Assembly (NCBI RefSeq): GCF_011386835.1
Contig: NC_088796.1
Location: 83,783,468-83,847,467 of the forward strand
Source of the DNA: Chrysemys picta bellii
Taxonomy: Eukaryota; Chordata; Testudines; Emydidae
Direction: 5' to 3'
Length of the DNA: 64,000 nucleotides
Positions 33,011 to 46,300 of the stretch are shown here, one piece after another. The number at the start of each line of letters is the position of its first letter. Position 1 is the first letter of the stretch. The notes beneath the pieces were generated by a model. That model was not told where the DNA came from. It searched no databases and saw nothing but the letters and a program-made list of their open reading frames with translations. The position numbers were made by a program, and so were the translations under genes.

Positions 33011-34799
33011 TTTACTTTTGCTAGAAATTAAACATTTGTTTGTAAGATTCCAAGGATGGGAGGCAGAGGGGGAGTATATAACTTATTAGAAACACAGCTA
33101 GTGTTGTATTTTAACAAAGTTATCTCTCTGATATCCTGTGAAGTCTGAACTCCAGACTTACTGGTTTGTTTGCCAGACGGAATGACATCACAACCATTGT
33201 ACCATAAACACAGGGAATGAATATACAGATTTAAAATGGAAAGGATTTTTTTCAAATCTTTGTTCTGGTTGCAAAGTAATTTGCTGTGTCAGGGAAATGA
33301 GAAGATTTGTAGCTAGGATTTTCTTAGGATTTTTTTGGTGGTGCTAAATGCTAACTACATTTCACTTTGTTCCTTTTATGGAATCTAACTAATTTTTGAA
33401 GGGGGATTTAAAAACAAAACCAGAAAAACCTTTGCAAATCACCTTTAATATGTGTGGTGTATTAAGTACTATTGTGCTAGAAAGATGGTTTCTTAAGGGC
33501 ATGCTGTCATGTTTGTTAGATTCTAAATATTAATAATACCCTAAAAATGTTGCTTAGCTCAAAAATATATTCTTAATATCAAAGAAACTAACAGCCCTTC
33601 AAAATGAAAACTATAGCAGTCTTTAAAATTCTGCTTAATCTAAATGTGCTTTAATTTGACTACATGCATTCAGATTCATCTGCCACTGGTGCAAAGTCAA
33701 ACTTGACAGCTTTTCCCTAGGGCCTCACTCAATCTCACAAGGAACAAAAAAAAAAAAAAAAAAAAAAAAAAAGGCTTGGAGTCTTTGATTTTGGTTTGGT
33801 TCAAATGCTTCCATAGCTTACTGTTGTATCCTTAATTGTCTTAGCAAAATGGTGCTGAACCTGTCAGACATAGTGCCTTGTCAGTCCCTTCTTTGTGCTG
33901 TAGAATGGGTGACTTTCCAAAACTACTTCTAGAGGAAATGAAGTCTTTGGCACCACAGAGTGTTTTTTACCAAGGATTTCACATTTACAGCACATCCCTA
34001 AAATAGTGTGTATGTGTTGGACTTGACCATGGACAGATAGGAACTAGTAATAAGCAGAATTTTATTATGGGCCAGGTTTTGATAACCTTACTGTGATGGG
34101 GCACGCCTCCATCCCAATCAGGAGAAGACGCTTCTGGACTCTTCCAGTAATAAATAGGGAGACCTACAGAGCCTGCTCCTCTGGAGGATGCAAGCTTCAA
34201 AAGGAGAGCATCACAGGAATTTGTGGCAACCAGAAGGGAAGTTGCTGTGTCTCAGAAGTAGCTGACTCTTTCTACAGAGTAGCTGAGGGAGAAACAGCTG
34301 ACAAATCTCCATCGACCACAAGGACTTAACAGACCCAAGAGCTGATCACCATGGGGCAAGGGGCAAAGATAAACCCTGACCTGGGGTCCAGCCTTGCTGG
34401 ACTGCTATAAACAAATCAGACCTTTATAGGAAACTCAGAGACTGAATATTAGTGGAAGACCCCACACTGGAGATTCTGGAAAGGCTGGAGTAAGGTTCCA
34501 AAGCAGGAAAAGGACTGTGGGAGGAGAAGAGCCTCTGAAACCACCCAAGTGTGATCCCAGAGAAAGGCCCAGCCTATTACACTTACTCACATTGAAATGG
34601 TTTGTGAAACCGCTTGTGGAGTAAAATACTATGATATCCTTACATGAGTGAGGATATGAGAATTTAGGCCTGTATTCATGTCTTGGACCCACACATCTCT
34701 GATGACTGATTTGGAGCTTTTGAGTAGGAAGGAGACTGACCATAAAAAAATTAAGGTTGTTGAAAGAGCAAAAACATTTCATTTTGGGCAAATAGATGT
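33011..34799. other. non-coding, with a 27-base poly(A) run
   Basis: Nothing coding is seen. A pure A run occupies 33746-33772. The part 34090-34590 is GC-richer and begins CTGTGATGGGG, which may be the start of a decayed LTR, but no second end is found. Confidence 0.45.
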
Positions 34800-35160
34800 C
34801 TTGACTAGAGCCGTGCAAATAAAGGATTTTTTTGGTTTGTTGAGAACGCTGAAAAATGGAGAAAACAAATTTGCCTCATACTGAAAACAAATTTTTTCAA
34901 AATTTTTGATGAATTAAAAAGTCTAAGTTCTTTTTGTATTGGATCAAACAAAAATATTTCATTTAAAATTAAAGTATTTTTAATTATTTTAATTTTTTTA
35001 AAATAAAATTGAAGGAAATTAAAAAAAAAAAGTTTTGAAACTGAAAAATCAAAACATTTCATTTTGAAAACATTGAAACAAAATGGTTTGACTTTTTTGG
35101 AATGTTTTCTTTCAACACAAACAATTTGGTGAAACGTTTTCCCCAGCTCTAGTCTCAACA
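34800..35160. repeat. AT-rich repeat with GAAA/TTTC motifs, probable MITE
   Basis: The ends carry CTAGAGC and its inverse GCTCTAG. The interior is rich in CATTTTGAAA and its complement on both strands. Similar sequence occurs at about 41690-42130 and 60869-61161. Confidence 0.4.
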
Positions 35161-35576
35161 TGATTCCAGAAGAGATCATGTTGAAATATAAATTTGCTAA
35201 ACTCACCATTGTATTTTTTTTTTTTTATATATTTCAGAAAAGTAGAGTTTAAAAAAAAACACGTTTAAAGGCAGGAAAAGATGTAAATCAGAGTAGACTT
35301 TCCTCTTACATAAATGGCAGTACTGTGCGCCTCAAAATATGAAATATAGTATGGGTAGTAGATGGAAATTATTGTTGTCAATATTTGCTTGTAGTTATCA
35401 TATAAATTATAATTTTATAATCATGTAATTTGTGAAAATTACTCTTTTTATAAACCCTGCATAGTGTTGTTGAAGTACTTGCCAAAAATACCACGTGGCT
35501 GTAAATCATTGATCTTTTTGAAAACTCAACCCACTTCCTTCTCTTTTTTTTTTTCCACCCTCTTTCCCCTATGCAG

Positions 35577-35968
35577 TTTCATTTACTACTAAGACAAAAC
35601 GGAAGAATGTTCTCAAGAGGCAGAATAGTTGCTGAGAAACACTGTGGAAAGTGTGAACAATCTCTGTATTCTGCGACCTGGCAAATGTGTATTACCTTGG
35701 AGAAGTAATCTATTGGATGCATAGGCTTGGGAACATCTTTCCAACCTGTTTATTGCAACGTTAGTTCGGCAATGTCTACCCTGTAACATACTATTTGGAA
35801 CTGGAGATTTCTTCTGCAAAAGGAACATTAGGTTGCAGTTATCCTCCAACTTCCATAGAGCAAGGACTCCTATCATGGCTCTCTCTGGTTTGTATGCAGC
35901 TTTGGGTTTATTGTTTGGAGCAGCAGCAGCATTTGGTCCAGTACCAAGAATCACTTGGGAACATAGAG
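35577..35968 (+). CDS. SEMA4D: SEMA4D first coding exon (5' UTR plus signal peptide)
   Basis: A long pyrimidine tract ending CCCCTATGCAG (35576) gives the acceptor, so an upstream non-coding exon must exist outside this block. The ATG is at 35875; the first 298 bases are 5' UTR. The 31 codons encode a signal peptide with a hydrophobic core ([15 protein letters not shown]) followed by the mature start [11 protein letters not shown], like the human [12 protein letters not shown]. The donor GTAAGA at 35969 leaves phase 1. Confidence 0.9.
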
Positions 35969-37313
35969 GTAAGAACAGTGACTTAAGTAGTGAAATGTAC
36001 AGAATCTCCATAGTGTGTGGGAGTCCTATGTAATTTCTTTAAACACTTTGTAACAGAAAACAATTGAGGTGATATGGGCCCTGCCAGTCCCTTTCTTAAC
36101 TCCTCAAACCCCAGCTTAACAGAGACTTTGCTTAGCTGTTGCTATTACGAAACTTGAATGAATGATCAAGGCTAAAATTTTCAAAAGTAACTAGTGATTC
36201 TGGGGCCTGATTTTCAGAAAGAGCAAATGTCTGAACACCAGGCCCCTTGAATTTGTTCCATTTTCAGCACCCAGATAGGAACCCAGAGTCACTAGTCACT
36301 TTTGTAAAGCATGGACCAGACCTTCACTACAAGGAAAATTAACAATATAAAAATGTTCGTTTAATTGACTGTTTCTATGCTGTGAAAAATATGCCAAAGC
36401 TTCTTGTTTTGCTTCTTGATATGAAACAAATTGAAAAATTCCTATGATGTGTCTTCATATGGTACATAAGGTGACACCTTCATGTATTTCTTTTATCAAG
36501 CATCATTACAGCAATAGAAAGTTCTGGAAAGTCAAAGTTAGGGTAAAATCAGATTTTGTTTGCTGAAAAAGAATCTATAATATATTACTAGTATGGATTT
36601 TTTGTTCAATATATTGTCATTGCTCTCTAATGTGATTTACTGAGTTAGGGAAAAGTGCCTGCCCCCTTTCGAGAGAGAGTAAATTCTTGTCTGTCAAGTG
36701 TCATAGCTAAGGCTACAATTTTTTTCAAGAAGGTTGCAGAAGTCACAGAATCCATGACTTCCAGCGACCTCTGTGAATTCAGTCCTGTCGTCTGGGACCT
36801 GTGTTTGCAGGAGGAGCCCGCAGCTCCCCGTGGCTGTGGGTGCCAGGGGCCCCCAGAGTTCCAGGACTCTGTGGGTGCTGGGGGTCCTTCAAAGCTTCTG
36901 GCCACCGCGGGTTGTGGGAGTATCCCGGAGCTCTGAGCCAGGGACCCTGGCAGTTTTCCCACTAATTTTTTCCATCCATGTGCGAAATAAATTTTATGTG
37001 CACCGAGGTATGTGCCTATGTGTGCCACCAGTAGAAACAAAAAACCTAGATATAATACATATTTTTAAAAAGTTACCATAGGGATAATTACTCCAGCCAG
37101 GACAGGTTAGGCATTTTAGAAATCCTTACTAAAATAATTAAATTTAAGTGTAAGAGAAATCAAAATTATGAAATACATAGACGAGTCAAACACTAAAATA
37201 ACACTTCGAAAGAATAAAATTTCAGAGAATATATGTGCATTGCAGGAAGTACCAAGAAGTAACAACAAAAATAATACAAGTATGTGTTGGGAGGTGAATG
37301 AGAGCCACACAAA

Positions 37314-37372
<59 letters not shown>

Positions 37373-40300
37373 CACACACACACACACACACAGTCTCTGT
37401 GTGTGCTGGCTGCTGGGGAAAGCCGTACACTATCTCTTTAAGACACTCACTGAACGCTCTCCTGCTCTGTCCGGAGCCCTGTTGTCTCCCCTCCCCAGCG
37501 CTGCGGAGGTGGGGTACGTGGGGAGGGGGAGAGAGAGAGCGCACATGTGTGTGTGAGACAGAGAGACTGTGTGAGCTGGCTGCTGGGGAAATCTCAGAAA
37601 CAGTGCACTCAGACACTCACCATTCAGACCGCAACAGCTCCGAGTCCTCCTAAGCCAGGCTGTCCCCTCTTCCCTGCTCTGTGGAGATGGGGTACAGGGG
37701 GAATGGGAGGGGGACACCCTGACATCAGCACACTCCCCACCCCCTTTCCCTCCCTGCACAGCCAGCAGGGTCCCGGGAACAACTGCAGGACTATGCAACG
37801 TGGGGGGAGGGGCACCTGAACACATGCTGCTGGCTGTGTGCATCACTTAAATCTCTCCTGCACACCGCCCAAGTGCGCAGCTTACAGGGAACACAGGACC
37901 CTGGAGCTATGAACCCCTCCAGGTGGTGGGTGCCCCCAGAGCTCGGAGCGGCCCCCGCAGCTGCCCAACTTCTTCAGGCAGTGTGGGCTCCCCATTTTGT
38001 CAGGGGTATTTTTAATAAAAGTCAGGGTCAGGTCATGGGCTTCCATGATTTTTTCTTTATTGCCTGTGACCTGTCTGTGACTTTTACTAAAAATATCAGT
38101 AAAAAAATCTTAGCCTTGGTCATAGCCACTAAGCTGTTTGTGTTGCTACATAGGAAAAACTGAGTTTAGGAGGATCTTGGCACTTTTTTGGCTAGTGGAG
38201 TCACTGTAGGTCTCTTAGGGAGTCCTACATACTGTACATTTCTCCAGCCATGCTGAATCCTTTTGCAGGATTGACAGAGAAAAGAGACTAACATGTCTTA
38301 TGATGGACAAATAATAAGGAGAAACTGTCCACAACTGAGAGGTAGTCAGAAGCCCAAGGTTTCGTTGGCTACTTAGCGTAAAATAAAATCCTGAACAAAA
38401 GTTTTAAAACAGAATTATTTACATGCCTGCTAATTAGCAATCATGTCCAATAACTCTGTTTAGATCTAAATCACATCTTGTCAGAGAGATGTGCGGCAAA
38501 ATCTCTCAGAGAAGACCTAGTAGTACTATTTTGGTGGGTGGATAGAATCAGTTCCTTACTAAGCAGTTCATGCCTTTTTAAAACTCTGGAACACAGCTAT
38601 TGTCCTTGCACAATAACCGTTGTCCTACCTTTTTTTTTTAAACTTACACTTACATTACATAGTACAGGTTTAAGTGTAGTGTGAATACAAAACAAAGTCC
38701 CATTGATTGCAGTAGAATTTGAAATAATACAATAGCAGACATGATATTTTGTGAGAAGAAGTATCTTGTCAGTGCAGTCATCTTACCATTCAAAATCTTT
38801 TAGCAACTGTTGGAGCGTGTCAATGTATAGTATTGTATACTTTGTGTAGCCATTTCATTTATAGTTTCAATTGGTCCTAATCAGTCCTAAAGCCATTGAG
38901 ATCAGTTCATTGTTAATTGAAGCCCTGTTCCTCCCTGCGTATCTCTCTTATGTTACTGTTGATGAAAAAGAAATGCAGAAAGTTAAATTACTATTAAGGG
39001 GAGAACTTTGTAGGGATGGTGGGGAAGGGGAACTTTGCAGGTGCCTAGATATGCAGCCCCCTTTGCTACTTGAAGCTAAAATTCTTAAATCCATTCTTAA
39101 GGCCTGATAGAAATGTAAGTTCTTATAAGTAATCCGGTTTGTGAGCTTAGGTATAAGTCCACATCTCAGATTAAACTACCAAATAAAGAGTAAATAAATA
39201 TTTGATCCTTTCCCCATCTGCCACGTGATGACATGGAATTGTAACGCAATCCAATTTCTTCACTGAGCAGTTTTTTCCCCATAGCCACTATCATATCTAA
39301 TACTCATAACCATTCTGATTTCCATTAGCAGAAATGGAACAAATATGGGGTGAAAAAGTAAACCCATGGAATTCTACATGCTCTGTATAGCCCAGGACTT
39401 GAATAATTTTTGGAACACGGATTATAAGGCAATAAAATATGTTGAGCTACTGTATGTAATGTCTGTGATGTTTCTTTCTAGATACCATAAAGGTTGTTTT
39501 TATTGTGTGAGGAGGGAATCCTGTGTGAAGGATACCATTGAGTCCTTGACTCCTCCTGACTCCGCAACTGATATGAGAGGCCTGCAGTGTATAGTGAAGC
39601 AAGCTTATGGCCAGTGTGAAGAAAGAGCCTTAAGCACAGATGTCAAGTACAAATGAGTTTATTGTAGGAAAATATAAATGGACATTAGGACCACAATAAA
39701 ATACTGGCACAAGGCCCTGAAAATATTTCCCATGTTTATTGGTATAAAGAGCCAGGAAACACTGGTATATAAGATTTATTACCTTGGAGAAAAAATGATG
39801 TATGCAAGGTTTGAATATCTTGGAGCTCCCATATAGCGGTGACTACAGTTAGCAGCAGTAGTTTCCCTTGGTTTGATTTAGCACTGACCTATACCCTTGC
39901 CCCTGAACACAACCGCTCCTCTGTTCCCTATCCAGCACCACAATGTCTTGTTCTCCATTAGGCACATACAACTTTTAATTTTACATGTCAGTCTTAGGCA
40001 TGTTGTATGGAGATATGTACTTACATTCATATTTCACTAAGAAGGGGAAATTTTAGCATACTGTGAAGGGGGCCCTGGGACATCCTTTGGAAAAATATTT
40101 GAAATATCAGATGCAATTTCCTGCATTATGGAAGACTCTTTAAAGACAATAGAGAAAACAAATTTTATACAAAAATATGTACAGGCCTGTACCTAGTATT
40201 TCTGCTACATTGCTAAATTAGGGTATGTTTTAAATACAAACATGCACCAAAATCATAGGGCCCCATCCAAACTATGCATATTTCCAATTGAACTCCCAAT

Positions 40301-43300
40301 TTAAATTCACACAACAGCTATACATTAACATGTTGCCTGCAGTCTCTTTTAATAAGGTGAGGGATTTTCTATTTGTTCTCTTGGCAAAGATTTATGTAAC
40401 GTGTCGGGAACTCAGCACCGCGGCATCTCCTGCTGGTTGCTCTGGGAATTAGCTATGTCCTAGCCGTGGAGCGCCCTCTGCTTGCTTGGCTGTGCTGTCT
40501 GGGACCCGCGTTACACCCTGGCTTGCAGCATCCTCCGGCTGTGCCCCATCTCTGTTCTGCCCCCTTCTGGGGATATCAGCAGTCCTCTGTTTGCACCTTC
40601 CTTGGTGGCCACCTGCCGCCCCAAAGTCTAGTCCCTTGCCTCAGGGACAAGGCACAGTCCATTCGCCCTGCTCCTCCATGGTAAGGTGCAGTGTAAGGGG
40701 GGGGGGACCCAGGACTGCCCACTACTCTGGGTCCCGACCCAGAGACCCTTTAGCGGCAGCTCCCATTGCCCTCCTTCAATCCCCTCTTCTCCCTGTGTAC
40801 CCTGGGCCACTTCCCCTTGGCTCTTTCACCTTCTTGGCCCTTTTCGTCAGGGGCCGCCGCCTGGCAGGTAACAAGCCCGGAGCTCTCTCTCTGCTCCCCT
40901 GAGCCTGCCCAGCACTGCTCTAGCCTAGGTGCTCTGTCTACAGGGAGCCAGTCCTTCTCCCTTGCTTATCAGGAAGAGACTGCTGTCTCCTCTGCTTTGC
41001 AGCCTTTATATAGGGCCCAGCTTGGCCTGATTGGCTGACTTTCTGCCCTTCTCTAATTGGCTGGGTTCTAGGGTGACCAGATAGCAAGTGTGAAAAATCG
41101 GGACGGGGTGGGGGATAATAGACGCCTATATAAGAAAGAGCCCTGAATATCGGGACTGTCCCTATAAAATCGGGACATCTGGTCACCCTACCGGGTTCTG
41201 CACAGGCTCCCTTCAGCCTGCTTTAACCCCTCCTCTGCCAAAGTGGGCAGAAAATATGTAAGAACATATCTCCATACAACTGCCCCACTACGAGTAGGGA
41301 ATATGGTGACTTTCTCTGTCTCTCAAATACACATGCAACCAGAGTGAAAGTGAGGAAGAATGGGGGATAGCAGAAAGGAGCTGATAATGAAGATGGGGTA
41401 TGATATAAAGCAGTGGAGGGCAACCTGTGGCCACTGGGAGCTGCGAGGAGCCGTGCCTGCAGACAGTCAACATCAGCAAAATGTTTTGCGGCTCGCAATC
41501 AGACTACCCTGATGGGCCCAGGTTGCCCACCACTGGTATAAAGGGTAGAGCAGAAAAAGGAACAAAAGGGTAGACAGAATGAGGAAAAGAATTGATAGAG
41601 GGAAAGGAAATTTATTTCACAGGAATTAAACATGAGCTTGTCTGGTCATTAGTTCTACACGCAGAGAAAATTTCTTCTTTGTGCTAAGGTCCGCAGAGGA
41701 AACGGTTTTCCCATCTCATGAATATTTTTGAGAATTTAAATTTTTGTTTTCCATCTTGCATTGGGACAAAAAGTAAAAATCTTGAAAATATTCACAAACG
41801 AAAAACTGTTGTCCCATCCCTCAAGCCCTCCCCCCCCTCCCCCGCCCAATTTAGGTGATTAAAAATGTTCCAATAATTTTGAAAAGTTTCATTTTTATTT
41901 TGACTTTTTGGTCTAATTAACTTATATTTTGAAACCAAAAGTCGTTTTGAACCTGAAAATTAGAATATTTTCATTGAGAAAATGTCAAAATAAAATGCTT
42001 TAACAATATGAAAACTGTTTTCTCTATGCTTTTTCGAGTTGGAAAATTCATCTAATCTGATCCAGTTTCACAGTTTTGGTTTTGATGCAAAAACGACTTG
42101 CTGTAAAATTCCTAATTAGCTCTAGTCCACAAATCCATTACAATGGTACTTCAGCTGCTTGCAGCTTTGGTGTGGGCCAGACCTGTCAGTCATTGGCAGG
42201 AGGGGAACGCCCTGTCTCTGAAGTTTCCCCCAGTTTTTCCTGCCTCCCAAGCAGCTGGCAGCTCAACCAGGCCTTTCTGACAAGTTTGCCCAATATTTTG
42301 TCTAATTCCTGTCAGCCCTCATTTCCCTTCCGAGGTGTTTGTGACTGATTAGGAACCTGCAGGCCTCAAGAGGACAGCTAGAAAGCCAAAGGCAAAAGGA
42401 GTGGCCTATGTCTTCTGCTTCCCCTCACTCCCTTATCAAGTGTTTTGTTGCAAAGGTTGGCCATTTTGAACTGTTCTTTTGTACTCATCTTACTTTAGGA
42501 TCAGAGAACTACAGCCTAATCCATTTCACTGGCAGCACATAGTGCTGAGACTAAAGCAGTTCCCTGCAAGAGCATGTTACAATTCTCTGTGCTGATGGTG
42601 GCACAAGATGTCTTGTGGATACAAGTTTGGTGTACGGGGGTAAATGTAGTTTGCTACCTACCCCTATCAAGGTGCATCTTGGTTGGGCAGTCTAACAACT
42701 TTGTTCAGTCTTGCACAGGGTTAGTTAAGAATGAAGCAGAGGGTTAAAGTTTAAGAGTTTTAATGTATTTTTTTGTATGCTGTTGTGTGCATGTGTATGT
42801 GTACATAATATGAAATAAAGATACAACAAATGTGCAGTAGTTTTAAATCCCAGATGTAAATTAAACTGAGGTCAGCAGCACAAATCCCAGATATTAATTT
42901 AAATTTAAATCTAGGAAAAAGCTATTGTATGTCAGTGCTGCAACCCCAAACTCCTGACTAAGGCTAGGTCTACACTAAGGGGGAGGAGGGTCGATTTAAG
43001 ATACGCAAATTCAGCTACATGAATAGCGTTGCTGAATTCGACGTATCCTATTCGACTTACCACACTGTGAGGACGGCGGCAAATCAACCTCCGCGGCTCC
43101 CCCGTCGATGGCGCTTACTCCGCCTGATGAGGTGGGAGTAAGCGCATCGATTCGGGGATCGATTTATCCGTCTACATGAGACGCGATAAATCGATCCCCG
43201 AGAGATCGATTTCTACCCGCCGATCTGGGCGGATAGTGTAGACTAGCCCTAACTGAACCCACGATTTAACTAAGCTTTTTGATGACCCTAAGATTTTTAT

Positions 43301-46300
43301 AATATTAGGGTTCTGTGTTCAGTTTTGCTGCTTTTAAGATGTTGTCAAAGTACTGCAGGATCGGTTAGATAGATCAGAAAAAAAAAGTCCTCAGATGGTT
43401 TTCATTCTTTACATAGCACTGTTTGTTTTACTTTAACAGAAGTACAACTGGTCCATTTTCAGGAGCCAGAAGTGTTTAACTATTCAACTTTATTACTAAG
43501 TGATGACAAAGACGTTTTATATGTAGGAGCTAGAGAAGTGATCTTTGCATTAAATTCAGCAAATATTGCTGAAAAACATCATGAGGTAGGTATGCATTTT
43601 TAATTTCCTATCCACCTTTTTAAAAAAAAATTGCATCCCAGAATTTTTTGGGGTATATTTGTTTTTCTACAGTTATAGATAGTAGGATATTTCATGTAGC
43701 TATAGTGTGTAGACTATAGTAAATATATTTGTGTTTATGTTGTGCATTTATATTATTCAGGAAGAAAAAATGACATGTAATTTTGTAGTGTCATTGAAAA
43801 ACATGAAAGGTGAGAAGGAAATACTGATTTTTAAAACATTCTAGTAAAGATTCACTGAGGTATTTTATGTCTGGAACTGCTTTAATTACACTGGATTTTT
43901 TTTTAAAAACGGAAAATGTATTTTTTATTCTTTAAAGGATTAATTTTCAGTTTGGCAAATAGGTGATTTCACCTTGTGATTCCCATGAGCATTAGTGGGA
44001 GTTTGACAGTTTGCTCCATCCATGCACATTACTCTGAAAATTCACCCTGGAAGGACTGGTTACTGTGCTTTTTCTAATTCTAAACTCGGATGTATTTTTT
44101 TCATGTTACCTAGCAGTAAGAAATGTTCAATAGATTCTTGTATAAATGCCATTTTGGTGACCTTTTTTTAGAAAACTTGTGCTTTGCCTCCTAAATTCTG
44201 AAATTTTGAGCTCTAATTTTGAATATTAAAAAGAAAAACAAGCCATCTTCAGCAACCATGAATGAGGTGTACAATGTACCTATTACAGTATCTTGGCTAC
44301 TGTCAAGTAAAATAAATTTGAAGGTGGCGTTAGAGGCTTCTGTAGTCTTGCTGCCACCTTGATAAATCGTTCAGTTATGAAGCTATGACTGGGTGTGTAC
44401 AGAGCTCCTTGCGTGATTGCATTCCTAATGTGGAGCAGAATCAGAGGGAAAATAAATGTTTCGCTGCCCCTCCGTGTGTTTAAAACTTTGTGAAGCTTTA
44501 GTTTAGGTTGGCCATCTTGATTTTAAATAGCCAGATGATGAGATCCTCATCCCTGCTATGGTCCCTTTATGATGCATTAAGGGCTGGAGTGGCTTACAGG
44601 GGTCCGAAAAGTCTCTCATGTAGTGCAGATACTGTGGAAGACGGTTGCAAGGCTGCCTTCCAGCGTAGGGGGCATGCTGGAGGCAGAAAGGGCTCGTTAG
44701 GAGCAACAAACAGCGCTGCAGAGATTCCAGGCAGCACTTTAGGCCATAGGACAGGCTGCCATAGACCCCTCGCATTGTCTGAATTACCCTGAAGTGGGGC
44801 TGCTCCACACCCCATAACAGACAAGGATTGGGATGGTGCAAAGGTGGCTTAAAGCCAATAGTCTCCTCCTAGGCTGTAAGTTTTGCAATGTGTCTCTAAG
44901 GTTACATCTACGCTGCACACCTCTTGTAGTTGTGTTTATGGTAGGTGTCGCTGAAAGACGCAGTGAAAAGCACACTACGTGCATCCTGCAGTGTGTAGCT
45001 ACACATGTCAAAGAAAGGCTGTGGCATGGGGGAAGCAGCGGGGAAAGACTTAGCAGCTGAGAGCTGACAGAGCCTTTCTCCACTGACTTCCCTCTGCTGG
45101 AGCCTTTCTGTGCTGCAGGAGAGGCAGTGGGACACTCTACTGCTAAAACTATACAGGGTAAGGCACTGCTTGAACGAGTAGAGAGCCATGGAGGGTATAT
45201 ACCTGAGTACATACCTATGGGGTTCAGGCATGTTTTTTACTCACCTAAGCAATGCCTCACCATCTACATTGCTGTTCATATCCATGCTAGGGTTGTGTGT
45301 AGTATATGTACTTAAGGGTCTGCAGAAAAGAGCATAGATTCATAGATTCATAGATTCTAGGACTGGAAGGGACCTCGAGAGGTCATCGAGTCCAGTCCCC
45401 TGCCCGCATGGCAGGACCAAATACCATCTAGACCATCCCTGATAGACATTTATCTAACCTACTCTTAAATATCTCAAGAGATGGAGATTCCACAACCTCC
45501 CTAGGCAATTTATTCCAGTGTTTAACCACCCTGACAGTTAGGAACTTTTTCCTAATGTCCAACCTAGACCTCCCTTGCTGCAGTTTAAACCCATTGCTTC
45601 TGGTTCTATCCTTAGAGGCTAAGGTGAACAAGTTTTCTCCCTCCTCCTTATGACACCCTTTTAAATACCTGAAAACTGCTATCATGTCCCCTCTCAGTCT
45701 TCTCTTTTCCAAACTAAACAAACCCAATTCTTTCAGCCTTCCTTCATAGGTCATGTTCAAGACCTTTAATCATTCTTGTTGCTCTTCTCTGGACCCTTTC
45801 CAATTTCTCCACATCTTTTTTAAAATGCGGTGCCCAGAACTGGACACAATACTCCAGCTGAGGCCTAACCAGAGCAGAGTAGAGCGGAAGAATGACTTCT
45901 CGTGTCTTGCTCACAACACACCTGTTAATACATCCCAGAATCATGTTTGCTTTTTTTGCAACAGCATCACACTGTTGACTCATATTTAGCTTGTGGTCCA
46001 CTATAACCCCTAGATCCCTTTCTGCCGTACTCCTTCCTAGACAGTCTCTTCCCATTCTGTATGTGTGAAACTGATTTTTCCTTCCTAAGTGGAGCACTTT
46101 GCATTTGTCTTTGTTAAACTTCATCCTGTTTACCTCAGCCCATTTCTCCAATTTGTCCAGATCATTTTGAATTATGACCCTGTCCTCCAAAGCAGTTGCA
46201 ATCCCTCCCAGTTTGGTATTATCCGCAAACTTAATAAGCGTACTTTCTATGCCAATATCTAAGTCGTTGATGAAGATATTGAACAGCGCCGGTCCCAAAA

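Larger units (their letters stand above)
36708..38118. mobile_element. hAT-type element, outer element of a nested pair
   Basis: Inverted ends TAAGGCTACAATTTTTTT and, reversed, CAAGGCTAAGATTTTTTT are flanked by a perfect 8-bp duplication GTCATAGC (36700-36707 and 38119-38126). Without its insert the element is about 465 bases. No transposase is present. Confidence 0.85.

Noticed and set aside
34805..35209. 134-codon Phe/Lys-rich minus frame
   Set aside because: It comes from the AT-rich GAAA/TTTC repeat.
37116..37653. 161- and 166-codon frames through the GT/AC repeat
   Set aside because: They consist largely of Cys-Val or Thr-His dipeptides from the microsatellite.
40466..41038. Overlapping frames up to 138 codons
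   Set aside because: They fall in an LTR-like block, overlap in several frames and have no recognisable domain.
44503..45231. Opposing frames of 107-142 codons
   Set aside because: No domain, no consistent splice sites, and partly within a probable Harbinger MITE.
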